From: Albirhodobacter sp042466415
Lineage (GTDB): Bacteria > Pseudomonadota > Alphaproteobacteria > Rhodobacterales > Rhodobacteraceae
Assembly (NCBI RefSeq): GCF_042466415.1
Contig: NZ_JAXHCH010000002.1
Span: forward strand, 2,046,001-2,110,000
Direction: 5' to 3'
Length of the DNA stretch: 64,000 bases
Translations under genes and position numbers: made by a program
Part shown: positions 35,221 to 44,794 of the stretch, in pieces
Layout of the letters: every line of letters starts with the position of its first letter
Position numbering within the stretch: the first letter of the stretch is position 1
The notes under the pieces: generated by a model
Seen by the model: only the letters and a program-made list of their open reading frames with translations
Databases searched by the model: none
What the model was told of the DNA's origin: nothing

Positions 35221-35939
35221 TGCGTCCCGTCGACGAGATCCTTGATGTCACATGGCCTGCGAAGTCCATGTCTGTAGCCGGCGGCTTCACGCTGCGCGAG
35301 GGCGGCGATGGTATCCAGAGGATCTCCTGCGCGACACTCAACGGCGTTTTCAGCGACGCCGAGATCGACGCTGCTGAACAAGCACAATCCCAATTGGGTC
35401 AACCCTCCCTCTTCATGATCCGCCCGTATCGCGGCCCCGACGAGATGGCGCTGGACGTTGCGCTTAAGCGCAAAGGCTACCGTATTAATGATCCCGTGAC
35501 GGTGTATCACGCGCCGGTCGCACGTCTCCTGAGCCGAGTTCCCCCTGTCACCGCCTTCGCGCATTGGCCGCCTCTCCAAATTCTGCGCGAGGTGTGGGCC
35601 GCGAACGGCGTGACCCCGCCGCGCCAAGCCGTCATGGAACGGACCCCCGTGAGAAAGACCGCCATTCTGGGCCGCCTTCACGATCGCGCCGCAGGCGGCG
35701 CCTTCGTCGCCATTCATCAACGCACGGCAATGCTTCATGCCCTCATCACCGCCCCATCATTCCGGCGGCAGGGCTTGGCGCGTCACGTCATTGCGCAAGC
35801 TGCGCATTGGGCGTCTGAAAACGGTGCGGAAGATTTCACACTTGCCGTCACCCGCGCAAACCCCGCGAACTCACTGTATCAATCGCTCGGGATGCGTGAA
35901 CACTGCAGTTATCACTATCGTCTAAAGGCTCATGTATGA
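35220..35939 (+). CDS. GNAT family N-acetyltransferase
   Basis: A 239-residue acyltransferase. The acetyl-CoA-binding motif lies in the C-terminal half: ITAPSFRRQGLARHVIAQAAHWA, followed by the typical AVTRANPANSLYQSLGM. The N-terminal half is not recognisable beyond the fold. The substrate is unknown. It lies between the CinA-domain gene (one-base overlap) and the OmpA-like gene (four-base overlap), so the three are one operon, though no shared function is obvious. Confidence 0.88.
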   Translation: MRPVDEILDVTWPAKSMSVAGGFTLREGGDGIQRISCATLNGVFSDAEIDAAEQAQSQLGQPSLFMIRPYRGPDEMALDVALKRKGYRINDPVTVYHAPVARLLSRVPPVTAFAHWPPLQILREVWAANGVTPPRQAVMERTPVRKTAILGRLHDRAAGGAFVAIHQRTAMLHALITAPSFRRQGLARHVIAQAAHWASENGAEDFTLAVTRANPANSLYQSLGMREHCSYHYRLKAHV

Positions 35940-36904
35940 AACGCCTTTCTCTATGCTTTTGCTTGATCGCCGTTGCGGCACCAGCTTTCGCGCAGGACAC
36001 CGCCGGCAGCCTGGCCGCCGCGCCAGCCCTCGCGGGTTTACCAAGCGATGCAACCCTTAGCGCAAGCGCCCCGCAAACGACCGCACGTTTGACCCTGCCC
36101 ATTGACGCATGGCGCAACGATGATGTTGCCACGGCGAATATCGAAGGCGAAGTTGTGAAAAGCGCGTGGCGCATCCCTCAAAGTCGGATGAGTCCGCTTG
36201 ATCTGATGTCACCGATCCGCGCGGATCTACTCGCGCAAGGATACACGACAATCTTTGAATGTGCCGCGCGGGATTGCGGGGGGTTCGATTTCCGATATGC
36301 GCTTCCGCTCCTGCCAGAACCTCAGATGCACGTAGACTTAGCCGATTTTCAGTATTTTATTGGCCGGAAAGGCGCGGATATCGTGTCACTCGTCACTTCG
36401 CGCTCCTCCGAAAGCGGATTTATCCACCTGACCAAAGTACGAGAAACCTCCGGCTACGTGCAGCCAACGTTTGAAACACAGGCGCCCGTTTCCAACTCGA
36501 GCGAGGCCGCCGATCAAAGCCCAGGCGATATCGCACATGCGTTGAGCGCGCTGGGCCGCGCGGCCTTGGATGATTTGGTATTTGCTTCAGGTTCGGCATC
36601 GCTCGAACCACAAGATTATGCATCGTTGGAGCGGCTGGCAGATTATCTTATCGCGTCACCTGACCTACGCATCGCTCTTGTTGGTCATACAGATATGGAT
36701 GGGTCTCTCGACGCGAATATCGCCCTGTCAAAACGGCGGGCAGAGGCAGTTCGTGATCGCCTCATTGAGCGTTGGAACGTGCCTGAGGCACAACTGACTG
36801 CCCAAGGCGCGGGCTGGCTCGCGCCACGTGCCACCAACGCGACACAAGAAGGGCGCATGCAAAACAGAAGGGTCGAGGCGATTATCACCTCGACCCGAAG
36901 TTAG
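35936..36904 (+). CDS. Exported OmpA-domain protein
   Basis: A 322-residue protein with a signal peptide (first about 19 residues, ending AFA) and a C-terminal OmpA/MotB peptidoglycan-binding domain (residues 215-320; VGHTDMDGSLDANIALSKRRAEAV and RMQNRRVEAII). The middle region holds two cysteines (FECAARDCGGFDF) likely to form a disulfide, and no beta-barrel is evident. It should sit in the periplasm or outer membrane and bind the cell wall non-covalently. It overlaps the GNAT gene upstream by ATGA. Confidence 0.9.
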   Translation: MKRLSLCFCLIAVAAPAFAQDTAGSLAAAPALAGLPSDATLSASAPQTTARLTLPIDAWRNDDVATANIEGEVVKSAWRIPQSRMSPLDLMSPIRADLLAQGYTTIFECAARDCGGFDFRYALPLLPEPQMHVDLADFQYFIGRKGADIVSLVTSRSSESGFIHLTKVRETSGYVQPTFETQAPVSNSSEAADQSPGDIAHALSALGRAALDDLVFASGSASLEPQDYASLERLADYLIASPDLRIALVGHTDMDGSLDANIALSKRRAEAVRDRLIERWNVPEAQLTAQGAGWLAPRATNATQEGRMQNRRVEAIITSTRS

Positions 36905-36998
36905 CATAAGCCGCACGGACTAGGGTCCGGGGGAAGCGGCCTTTGCGGCAGGGAACCGCGCGACTAACCCCGCCGCGCGAAGGGGATATCAACCACGT

Positions 36999-37904
36999 TT
37001 ACCAGTTATCCGGCCCGCGATCTGTAAAGGTCTGCGCCAGGAAATCGATAAACGCGCGCACCTTAGGTTGCGTAAACCGGCCGGGCGGATAGACGGCGTA
37101 GATACCAAGCGTTTCCATCGGCAGATCTGGGATAGCCTCCTCCACCAGCCCTGCCTTCATCGCATCCGCGTAGAGGAAAGAGGGGAGATACGCGATGCCG
37201 AGTCCGGCCGTCGCGGCATGGAGCAACGACTGACCGTCATTCACCGTCAGCCAACCGGCCGACCGAACTTGACGTCGCTCGCCCGACGGGGCGGTGATTT
37301 TCCAAACATTTCCGGCTGATTGGTTCGAATAGTGGAGAAGTTTGTGCTCGTTCAGGTCGTCGATCTTCGTCGGACGGCCATATTTCTCGAAATAGGCGGG
37401 GGATGCGATCATGCGGCGCGATGTCTCGGTAAGCTTGCGCGCACGCAGGGTGCTATCCTCCAACTCGCCCACGCGGATCGCCATATCGAAGCCCTCCGAA
37501 ATGAGTTCGACATAGCGGTTGTTCAACACCATATTCACGTTGATATCAGGGAATTCTTGCAAGAAATCACCCAAGACGGGCGACAGCAAATTGACGCCGA
37601 AATCTGTCGCAACAGAAATTCGCAGGAGGCCAGACGGCGCGACTTGCATCGACGTGACAAGGGCATCTGCCTCGCCAGCGTCATTCAGAACACGGCGCGC
37701 ACGATCGTAATAGGCCAGACCAATCTCCGTCGGAGAGACACGCCGCGTCGTGCGGTTCAACAGACGGGCGCCCAAACGCGCTTCAAGCGCGGAGACATGC
37801 TTCGAGACAGCAGATTTCGAAATGCCCATCTTTTTCGCAGCATCGGTAAAGCCGCCTTGGTCTACGACCATCGCGAAAGCTTCCATTTCCGTTAGGCGAT
37901 CCAT
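36999..37904 (-). CDS. LysR family transcriptional regulator
   Basis: A 301-residue regulator. The N-terminal winged helix-turn-helix shows FAMVVDQGGFTDAAKKMGISKSAVSKHVSALEARLG and NRTTRRVSPTEIG. A periplasmic-binding-protein-like effector domain follows. It resembles the CrgA/DsdC-like branch with two-residue NRTTR signatures. The ATG at 37904 follows an AGAGAGATG-rich site, and the longer upstream frame is not conserved in character. It is divergent from fadH, with 258 bases between them, and so may regulate it. Confidence 0.93.
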   Translation of the reverse strand: MDRLTEMEAFAMVVDQGGFTDAAKKMGISKSAVSKHVSALEARLGARLLNRTTRRVSPTEIGLAYYDRARRVLNDAGEADALVTSMQVAPSGLLRISVATDFGVNLLSPVLGDFLQEFPDINVNMVLNNRYVELISEGFDMAIRVGELEDSTLRARKLTETSRRMIASPAYFEKYGRPTKIDDLNEHKLLHYSNQSAGNVWKITAPSGERRQVRSAGWLTVNDGQSLLHAATAGLGIAYLPSFLYADAMKAGLVEEAIPDLPMETLGIYAVYPPGRFTQPKVRAFIDFLAQTFTDRGPDNW

Positions 37905-38162
37905 TTCACATCTCTCTTCTACAGTCCGTCGTTGAAAGAAGGTATCGTTGCCAAATCGGGCGCAAATGCGGCCCATCGCGGACAATAGCAGGGAATTCGA
38001 CGGGTTGGTCCGATCTCCGAAACGGTCAAACCGCGGGCGTTTCACACGCAAGGATAGCCGTATCGCCCCGCAATCATTGAACATATCCCGCCCGAATGAC
38101 GCCGCGTTTCAGGTGACAGCCACCGCGGGGCGCGCAAGATTGATGCCAACAGGAGGACCAAC

Positions 38163-40169
38163 ATGACCGCTTACCCGCATCTTCTCGCCCCGCTCGATCT
38201 GGGCCACATAACACTGCCGAATCGCGTCATGATGGGCTCGATGCACACAGGGCTAGAGGAAACAGGCGATTGGAATCGCGTTGCAGAATTCTATGCCACC
38301 CGTGCGCGCGGCGGCGTTGGCCTCATGGTAACGGGGGGAATGGCGCCTAATGCAGAGGGCGGAGTATTTCCCGGAGCGGCGGGCTTATTCTCGCCCGTTG
38401 ATATCGCGAACCACCGGATTGTCACTGATCGCGTTCATGAGGCAGGCGGCCGCATCGCGATGCAGATCCTTCACGCGGGCCGCTACGCCTATAGCAAAGA
38501 CTGCGTCTCGGCATCAGCCGTAAAATCCCCGATTTCGCCCTTCCCTCCCAAAGAGTTGGACGATGAGGGGGTCGAGAAACAAATCAGCGATATCGTCACT
38601 TCGGCGACACGAGCCCAGCAGGCGGGCTATGACGGTGTCGAAATAATGGGATCAGAGGGCTACTTCCTCAATCAATTCCTCGTCCGGCATACAAATAAGC
38701 GGACTGATCGCTGGGGCGGGTCGTATGAAAACCGGATGCGCCTTCCTGTCGAGGTCGTGCGGCGCGTGCGCGAGGCCGTTGGCCAAGACTTCATCGTGAT
38801 CTACCGCATTTCGCTGATCGATCTCGTGCCGGACGGCTCGACTTGGGATGAGGTTCTTGAGCTTGCCCGCGCAATCGAGGCCGCCGGCGCGACGATGCTG
38901 AATACAGGGATAGGCTGGCACGAAGCGCGTATCCCGACCATCGCGACCTCCGTTCCACGCGCCGCCTTTGCGTGGCTGACCGCGCGGTTGCGGCCAGAAG
39001 TTTCGATCCCTGTGATCACCTCGAACCGGATCAACACGCCACAGGTGGGCGACGCGCTTCTGGCCTCTGGTCAGGCCGATATGGTCTCCATGGCCCGTCC
39101 ATTCCTTGCAGATCCGAATTTCGTGACGAAGGCCGCACAAGGCCGCGCGGACGAAATTGCGCCCTGCATTGCATGTAACCAAGCCTGCCTCGATCATACA
39201 TTCTCCGGCAAGCTGTCGACCTGCCTCGTGAACCCCGTTGCGGGCTATGAAACGGAACTCACCCTTACACCGGCCGCGACTCCGCGCAGCATCGCCATCG
39301 TCGGCGCAGGGCCTGCAGGGCTCAGCGCCGCGATTACCGCTGCGGGGCGCGGGCATCACGTCACGCTGTTTGATCGTGCAACCGAGATTGGCGGCCAGTT
39401 GACGATGGCACGCAAAATTCCGGGAAAAGAGGAGTTCTACGGACTGACCGACTGGTTCAAGGTGATGGTAGATCGATCGGGCGTAACACTTCGCCTTGGC
39501 CAAGACGTCGATGCGGCCATGCTCGACGGGTTCGACGAAGTTATTATCGCGACAGGCGTCGTGCCGCGCGACCCGAACATTCCCACATCGGGAGGCCAAG
39601 TGGTCAGCTACGTCGATATTCTGACAGGGCGCGTGACCGCCGGCGAGAAGGTTGTGATCATTGGCGCGGGCGGGATTGGGTTCGATGTCGCGGAATTCCT
39701 GACGCAGTCGGGTGAGAGCGCGACCCTAGACCTTGATGCATGGCGTCGCGAATGGGGGGTCGGGGATCCGGCTGAAACCGCAGGCGGATTGACAGCCCCG
39801 CACCCCGAGGCGCCCGCGCGCCAAGTCACCCTGCTGCAACGGAAGGCCGAAAAGCCGGGCCGACGGCTGGGTAAAACGACCGGATGGATCCACCGCGCGC
39901 AATTGGCGGCCCGCAACGTCAAAATGATGGGGGGCGTGAATTACGAACGCATCACGCCGGAGGGGCTGGAGATCAGTTTTGGTGAGGCCCGCGAGCGGCC
40001 CGAAACCATCGCCGCAGATACGATCGTGCTCTGCGCGGGCCAGCTTTCGGAACGTAGCCTGTTCGATGCGCTGCCCCGTGCGCATATCATTGGCGGCGCC
40101 GACCTCGCAGGCGAGCTAGACGCGAAGCGCGCGATTGATCAAGGTGTACGACTGGGCGCAGCACTGTAA
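38163..40169 (+). CDS. fadH: NADPH-dependent 2,4-dienoyl-CoA reductase
   Basis: Iron-sulfur flavoenzyme of 668 residues needed to degrade unsaturated fatty acids with even-position double bonds. The N-terminal FMN barrel begins with FadH-like LAPLDLGHITLPNRVMMGSM and has HTGLEE. A 4Fe-4S site follows (cysteines at about 337, 340, 344 and 353; CIACNQACLDHTF then STCLVNP). The FAD motif is IAIVGAGPAGLSAAITAAGRG, and the NADPH domain has VVIIGAGGIGFDVAEFL. The length and the opening motif match E. coli FadH rather than other old-yellow-enzyme relatives. A GGAGG site precedes the ATG. Confidence 0.93.
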   Translation: MTAYPHLLAPLDLGHITLPNRVMMGSMHTGLEETGDWNRVAEFYATRARGGVGLMVTGGMAPNAEGGVFPGAAGLFSPVDIANHRIVTDRVHEAGGRIAMQILHAGRYAYSKDCVSASAVKSPISPFPPKELDDEGVEKQISDIVTSATRAQQAGYDGVEIMGSEGYFLNQFLVRHTNKRTDRWGGSYENRMRLPVEVVRRVREAVGQDFIVIYRISLIDLVPDGSTWDEVLELARAIEAAGATMLNTGIGWHEARIPTIATSVPRAAFAWLTARLRPEVSIPVITSNRINTPQVGDALLASGQADMVSMARPFLADPNFVTKAAQGRADEIAPCIACNQACLDHTFSGKLSTCLVNPVAGYETELTLTPAATPRSIAIVGAGPAGLSAAITAAGRGHHVTLFDRATEIGGQLTMARKIPGKEEFYGLTDWFKVMVDRSGVTLRLGQDVDAAMLDGFDEVIIATGVVPRDPNIPTSGGQVVSYVDILTGRVTAGEKVVIIGAGGIGFDVAEFLTQSGESATLDLDAWRREWGVGDPAETAGGLTAPHPEAPARQVTLLQRKAEKPGRRLGKTTGWIHRAQLAARNVKMMGGVNYERITPEGLEISFGEARERPETIAADTIVLCAGQLSERSLFDALPRAHIIGGADLAGELDAKRAIDQGVRLGAAL

Positions 40170-40182
40170 GTTTCAGGGCTTT

Positions 40183-40209
40183 GGGCGTGCAGGTTATCCC
40201 TGCGCGCCC
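40183..40209. terminator. Hairpin between fadH and a convergent gene
   Basis: An 11-bp GC-rich stem (40183-40193 with 40199-40209, one G-U pair) spans the stop codon of the minus-strand gene. There is no T-run on either side, so it may act only as a weak or Rho-assisted terminator. Confidence 0.4.
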
Positions 40210-40553
40210 GTCTCCACGCAGTGACGTCGGAAAGCCTTCTTCAAAAGATCGAGCTCTGCCCGCAGCAGATCAACCTCGGCACGCAGGTCCTCACCTACGG
40301 GCAGACCAGCATTGATAATAAATTCGCCAATCTTGTCCTGCGCGATCTTATCGAACACGATGAACGACAAGATTCCCTCACTCAGCAGCGCAGCGGGGAT
40401 CATAACGCTGACACGCCAGCGCCCCTTCCCCATATCTTCAAGTTCAGGCGCCCCAATCGGCTTGTCGAGGTGCAGGACTTCGATCTCCGGTGCCGCGTCG
40501 GAGGTGACAATTCCCTCCCAGCGACCCGCCCGCAGGCGCGACATTTGCAACAT
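40194..40553 (-). CDS. Hypothetical protein (119 aa) paired with a DUF6478-type gene
   Basis: I do not recognise a named family. The protein is acidic and soluble: a predicted beta-rich N-terminal two thirds (GRWRVSVMIPAALLSEGILSF) is followed by a short amphipathic, coiled-coil-like helix (LRAEVDLLRAELDLLKKAFRRH). AAGGAGAG lies at good distance before the ATG. It is 11 bases downstream of the DUF6478-like gene. From memory this pair occurs together in Rhodobacteraceae, but the function is unknown. Confidence 0.65.
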   Translation of the reverse strand: MLQMSRLRAGRWEGIVTSDAAPEIEVLHLDKPIGAPELEDMGKGRWRVSVMIPAALLSEGILSFIVFDKIAQDKIGEFIINAGLPVGEDLRAEVDLLRAELDLLKKAFRRHCVETGAQG

Positions 40554-40564
40554 GGCGGCTCTCC

Positions 40565-41341
40565 TTAGATTTCTGCGCGCGGATGGCGCGACAGGTTGAG
40601 ATCGCGCAGGACAACTTGGTTCATTTGCGGCCCCTCAAAGATCAAATCGATCCACGCACGCTCGATCCGTTTTTCATTCAATTTGGTATAGGCGAGATCA
40701 AACTCAACCCAGCTTTCGACCGTGCCCGACAACGGAATTTCACGAACGATCTGCTCCGTATTTGGCCCGTGTTTGACATTCAAGCGCGCGAACATCTCCA
40801 ACGGTTTTTCCAATTCAACGCGAAGATCCAACCGGACCAGATGCGTCAGACGCAACCCATCCAGCATCATCTGCGGAACATCCAATACCAGCGACAAGAA
40901 GGTGCCATCGAACCGAAAAACATCCATCCTCAGGCCGAACGGCGCAAGATCCTCGGCACGTTGGTTGCGCACCTGCCGCAAGGTGAGTTCCGACTCGATG
41001 CAATCGTGAAAGACCTTCAGCTCCGTGCCCAACGCGCTGCGGCTTTCCGCTGCGGCGATTGCGCCGTTGCTCAACCGCGACTTCCACAATTCCGGCCGCC
41101 ACGAGCGATCTGTGCCGAGAGGATGGCGCATTTTCTCCGCGTCAATCGGCGGCATTCGGACACGATCTTCTGCAACCCGCCGAAACGCATCCAATTCAAC
41201 CCGCAAGGCCTCCGCATCCGTTAATAGAGTGCGCACATCATTGAGCGGCGCGGATTTAGCGAGCCGCGCAAACCGCGCCCAACGCGCCACGGCGCGACTT
41301 TGGGACATGCGTTTCAAAAAGGATGTAGGGGTTTTACTCAT
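40565..41341 (-). CDS. DUF6478-type protein of unknown function
   Basis: A 258-residue soluble protein. The segments TDRSWRPELWKSRLS, FHDCIESELTLRQVRN, LAPFGLRMDVFRFDGTFLSLVLD and RLNVKHGPNTEQIVRE match my memory of the DUF6478 family, which is confined to Rhodobacteraceae and relatives. The C-terminal FEGPQMNQVVLRDLNLSRHPRAEI completes it. No catalytic motif or export signal is seen. Together with the 119-residue gene downstream it makes a two-gene unit. The family name should be checked by profile search. Confidence 0.65.
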   Translation of the reverse strand: MSKTPTSFLKRMSQSRAVARWARFARLAKSAPLNDVRTLLTDAEALRVELDAFRRVAEDRVRMPPIDAEKMRHPLGTDRSWRPELWKSRLSNGAIAAAESRSALGTELKVFHDCIESELTLRQVRNQRAEDLAPFGLRMDVFRFDGTFLSLVLDVPQMMLDGLRLTHLVRLDLRVELEKPLEMFARLNVKHGPNTEQIVREIPLSGTVESWVEFDLAYTKLNEKRIERAWIDLIFEGPQMNQVVLRDLNLSRHPRAEI

Positions 41342-41479
41342 TTACAGATCAATCGTTTCACTAGTCGCAACAATAAAGACTCAAAGTATCCGATTTGCAA
41401 AGGTCGGACACCTGAACAAATGGCTAATTGCCTTGAAAATTCGGTTATGACGAAAGGCCTTGCCTCACGCGTAAGCTCA

Positions 41480-42151
41480 TCAGCGAAGATCCTCGACGCG
41501 CGACGCAAAATCGAGCAGAAGCGCACGTTGATCCGCATCATCAATCTCGTATCCCGCGCGCGGTAAAGCCGACAGCGACACCATCCGCCCCCCGATAGAG
41601 GCCAGCGCACGCCAGTAGGTCTCTGACATCTGTGCGGAATCCGTCATGACCGATGTATCTGTGAGGTGAATCATCAAGATGTCGCCCTCTCGCCGCAGTT
41701 CGATTAAAGCGACCGTCGACGCATCCCCCGTGCGCGACAAGGCTGCCCGCCCCGCCCTGCTTTGGAAAAACCGTTCCAAGGCTGGGAAACTTTGCCGCAA
41801 GGGTTGTTCCGGCCCTGCCCCTGTCACCATCGCGGCCAGCGCAACAGGCAATTTGGGGCGCGAGAAGCTCCGCAACGGGTTCAGCGACGCACAGCTTCCA
41901 AACAGGGCAAAGCCCCCATCTGCCGTCGCCCGAGTGGCCTGCGCATCAACACAATAGCCACGCGGTGCCGTAAACTTCATTGTTCCAGCGGCAAGCAAAA
42001 CATCGCGCTTTGCGGGCGATGCCAAGCCCCCCTCTTGGGTCACCGCACAGCCAGAAAGCGCAAAAACGAGCGCCAACACAGCGCCAAGACGATGTCGTTG
42101 TGCGCGAAGCGCCCGCGGCGCCGTCCGGCCTTTAATGGAAAAGTGTGACAC
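41480..42151 (-). CDS. Putative lipoprotein of unknown function
   Basis: A protein with a basic N-region, a hydrophobic stretch and a lipobox ending LSGC, followed by a mature part of about 190 residues. Three cysteines follow the lipobox Cys (CAVTQEG), in GYCVDA and FGSCASLN. The latter resemble the pattern of a small exported domain seen in Rhodobacteraceae lipoproteins. The start is uncertain. A GTG at 42151 with GGGGAG nine bases upstream gives a 35-residue signal peptide. In-frame ATGs at 42178 and further up would make it implausibly long. Confidence 0.6.
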   Translation of the reverse strand: MSHFSIKGRTAPRALRAQRHRLGAVLALVFALSGCAVTQEGGLASPAKRDVLLAAGTMKFTAPRGYCVDAQATRATADGGFALFGSCASLNPLRSFSRPKLPVALAAMVTGAGPEQPLRQSFPALERFFQSRAGRAALSRTGDASTVALIELRREGDILMIHLTDTSVMTDSAQMSETYWRALASIGGRMVSLSALPRAGYEIDDADQRALLLDFASRVEDLR

Positions 42152-42394
42152 CCGTTGTAACTCCCCGCCCGCGAGCATCCCCGCACGGCTTCTGATTTTC
42201 AACTCTGGAACAGGCATAAGGGGGTGCCCCCCGAGGGGCAACCAGCGTTTTCGATACCAAGGCGCGAAATGGCATCACATGGTCGATAACAACCTCATCC
42301 ACATCAAGTTTTGCTTGGTTGGCCCTCGCGGATTGCAATTCTCTGCGCAGGGGACTATTTCGATGGCTCAAATTCCGTGCCAAAGGGCCAGATT

Positions 42395-43405
42395 ATGAAC
42401 TGGATTTCGAACTACGTCCGCCCGAAGATCAACTCGCTCTTCTCGCGTCGCGAGGTGCCTGAGAACCTTTGGACGAAATGCCCCGAATGCGGGACGATGC
42501 TGTTCCACCGTGAACTTTCGGACAACCTCAACGTTTGCACCAACTGCAATCACCACATGGCGATCACCCCGCGAGAGCGATTTGGCGCTCTGTTTGATGG
42601 CGGTATTTTCACCGAAGTGAAAGTTCCCGAGCCGGTGTCCGACCCGCTGCAATTCCGCGATCAGAAAAAATATCCCGAGCGGATGAAAGCGGCGCAGAAG
42701 AAGACCGGCGAGAAAGAGGCAATGCTCGTCGTGCAAGGCGAGATGGGCCGCACGCCGATTGTCGCCGCATGCCAGGATTTCTCGTTCATCGGCGGTTCGA
42801 TGTCGATGTATGTCGGAAACGCGATCGTTGCGGCAGCGGAACGTGCCGTCGAGCTGGGCCGTCCGTTGATCTTGTTCTCGGCCGCGGGCGGGGCGCGCAT
42901 GCAAGAGGGGATTTTGTCCCTTATGCAGATGCCGCGGACGACGGTTGCGGTGCAGATGCTCAAAGAAGCGAACCTGCCGTATATCGTGGTACTTACCCAT
43001 CCGACGACGGGCGGCGTGACGGCGTCTTATGCGATGCTTGGCGATGTCCAAATCGCGGAACCGAACGCTTTGATCTGCTTCGCAGGGCCGCGCGTCATCG
43101 AGCAAACCATCCGGGAAACCCTTCCCGAGGGGTTCCAACGGGCGGAGTATCTGCTCGATCACGGGATGCTGGACCGTGTGACGCATCGCAAAGACATGCG
43201 CGACGAGTTGATCACGATTGTGCGCTTGCTGATGAAAATGCCCCCCGCGGTGAAGGGGGACTTGCCTGCTCCCGCGACCACGGATGTTGCTGTCGCACCT
43301 AAGAAAGACGAGGCGCCCAAGGCTGGCGACGCGAAGGCATCGGCGCCAAAAGCGGCCTCGGATAAAGCCGTCGTCGCACCTAGCGCGAAACGCGAAGCCA
43401 AGTAA
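42395..43405 (+). CDS. accD: Acetyl-CoA carboxylase carboxyltransferase subunit beta
   Basis: Beta subunit of the carboxyltransferase that makes malonyl-CoA for fatty-acid synthesis. The N-terminal zinc ribbon uses Cys29, Cys32, Cys48 and Cys51 (CPECGTMLF and CTNC). The crotonase-like core has FSAAGGARMQEGILSLMQM and HPTTGGVTASYAMLGD. The last about 50 residues form an Ala/Lys/Pro-rich, low-complexity tail not found in the E. coli enzyme. The ATG at 42395 is the conserved start. It is followed by folC, a common alphaproteobacterial arrangement. Confidence 0.96.
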   Translation: MNWISNYVRPKINSLFSRREVPENLWTKCPECGTMLFHRELSDNLNVCTNCNHHMAITPRERFGALFDGGIFTEVKVPEPVSDPLQFRDQKKYPERMKAAQKKTGEKEAMLVVQGEMGRTPIVAACQDFSFIGGSMSMYVGNAIVAAAERAVELGRPLILFSAAGGARMQEGILSLMQMPRTTVAVQMLKEANLPYIVVLTHPTTGGVTASYAMLGDVQIAEPNALICFAGPRVIEQTIRETLPEGFQRAEYLLDHGMLDRVTHRKDMRDELITIVRLLMKMPPAVKGDLPAPATTDVAVAPKKDEAPKAGDAKASAPKAASDKAVVAPSAKREAK

Positions 43406-43411
43406 CGATAC

Positions 43412-43443
43412 AATTCCGCGCCCCCGACGGGTGGCGCGGAATT
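43412..43443. terminator. Hairpin after accD
   Basis: A perfect 11-bp stem (43412-43422 with 43433-43443) with a ten-base loop lies six bases after the accD stop. No T-run follows, so it may attenuate rather than end transcription into folC or protect the accD 3' end. Confidence 0.4.
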
Positions 43444-43499
43444 CATCGGCTGCGCGGGAGAGCCGCGCCCCATTCCCCATTGTTTAAAGGCCGCACCAG

Positions 43500-44771
43500 A
43501 TGACGCATGCCGCAACTTCCGACGCCATCCTCACGCGGCTCATGACGCTTCATCCCAAAATTATCGATTTGACCTTGGATCGCCTGACGCGCTTGCTCGC
43601 GGCGCTTGGGAATCCGGAACGCCAATTGCCCCCCGTGATCCATCTGGCCGGAACAAACGGGAAAGGCTCGACCCAAGCGATGATTCGCGCAGGGCTTGAG
43701 GCGGATGGTCTGAAAGTACATGCCTACACCTCGCCGCATCTCGCACGGTTTCATGAACGCATCCGGCTTGCAGGCGAGTTGATCAGCGAGCCTGCCCTGA
43801 TGGCGCTTCTCGACGAATGCGACGTCGCGAACGGCGGTCAGAATATTACGTTCTTTGAGATCACGACGGCTGCCGCGATGCTCGCCTTCTCGCGCGCGCC
43901 CGCGGACTTCACCCTTCTCGAGGTTGGCCTTGGCGGACGCCTCGATGCGACCAATGTGATCGACGCACCCGCTTTAACCGTGATCACGCCAGTATCCATC
44001 GATCATCAGCAATATCTCGGGGAAACTTTGGCAGAAATTGCCGGTGAAAAGGCCGGGATTTTGAAGCGCGGCGTGCCTTGTATCGTCGGGCCACAACAAG
44101 AGGCGGCATTGGACGTCATCGAAGCGCGCGCCGCCCGCCTTGGCGCACCATTGTTTGTTCACGGACAACACTGGCATGCCTTTGAGGAACGCGACCGCCT
44201 GATCTTTCAAGATGAGGATGGCCTGCTCGATTTGCCGATGCCCAATCTGCCCGGGCCGCACCAAATTGAAAACGCGGGCGCCGCGATCGCCGCGCTCCGC
44301 GTTCTTAAAAAAGGCAATGCCGAGGCGGCTGTTACGCGCGCCGTCTGGCCCGCACGTATGCAAAGACTGCGCACAGGGCCGCTCGTCGAGAGTGCGCCGT
44401 CTGCGGAGATTTGGCTCGACGGGGGGCATAATCCTGCGGGGGGCAAAGCCGTTGCGGCGACCTTGGGGCGTATGCCTTCGCGCGAGACACATCTGATTTG
44501 CGGCATGCTGAATACGAAAGATATTCACGGCTATCTAGCGCCCTTGGTGCCACATACCAAAAGCCTCACGGCGGTCTCGATCCCGGACGAAGTCAATACG
44601 TTGCCGGCGGAAACGACGGAAGCTGCGGCGCGCGATGTCGGGATGCGAGCGCAATCCGCACCGGACGTATTATCAGCACTAAAGGCTATTATTGCCGCCT
44701 CGCCGAACGCGCGCGTGCTGATCTGCGGATCGCTTTACCTCGCGGGCCAAGTCCTCAAAGATAACGGCTAG
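43500..44771 (+). CDS. folC: Bifunctional dihydrofolate synthase / folylpolyglutamate synthase
   Basis: ATP-dependent Mur-ligase-fold enzyme of 423 residues that adds glutamate to dihydropteroate and to folates. Signatures are the P-loop VIHLAGTNGKGSTQAM, the omega-loop region YTSPHLARFHERIR, FEITTAAAMLAF, LLEVGLGGRLDATNV, SIDHQQYLGETLAEIAGEKAG, and the C-terminal ligase segment WLDGGHNPAGGKA. It follows accD by 94 bases in the same direction. Confidence 0.95.
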   Translation: MTHAATSDAILTRLMTLHPKIIDLTLDRLTRLLAALGNPERQLPPVIHLAGTNGKGSTQAMIRAGLEADGLKVHAYTSPHLARFHERIRLAGELISEPALMALLDECDVANGGQNITFFEITTAAAMLAFSRAPADFTLLEVGLGGRLDATNVIDAPALTVITPVSIDHQQYLGETLAEIAGEKAGILKRGVPCIVGPQQEAALDVIEARAARLGAPLFVHGQHWHAFEERDRLIFQDEDGLLDLPMPNLPGPHQIENAGAAIAALRVLKKGNAEAAVTRAVWPARMQRLRTGPLVESAPSAEIWLDGGHNPAGGKAVAATLGRMPSRETHLICGMLNTKDIHGYLAPLVPHTKSLTAVSIPDEVNTLPAETTEAAARDVGMRAQSAPDVLSALKAIIAASPNARVLICGSLYLAGQVLKDNG

Positions 44772-44794
44772 CGCAACTCGCCTCGCGCTGGCGG

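Noticed and set aside
36905..36998. Hairpin between the OmpA-like gene and the convergent LysR gene
   Set aside because: Only a five-bp stem (CGGAC/GTCCG) could be formed, with no T-run, so it was not annotated as a terminator.
38652..39599. 315-codon minus-strand frame inside fadH
   Set aside because: It is antisense to fadH, with a Cys/Arg/His-rich composition and no recognisable motif.
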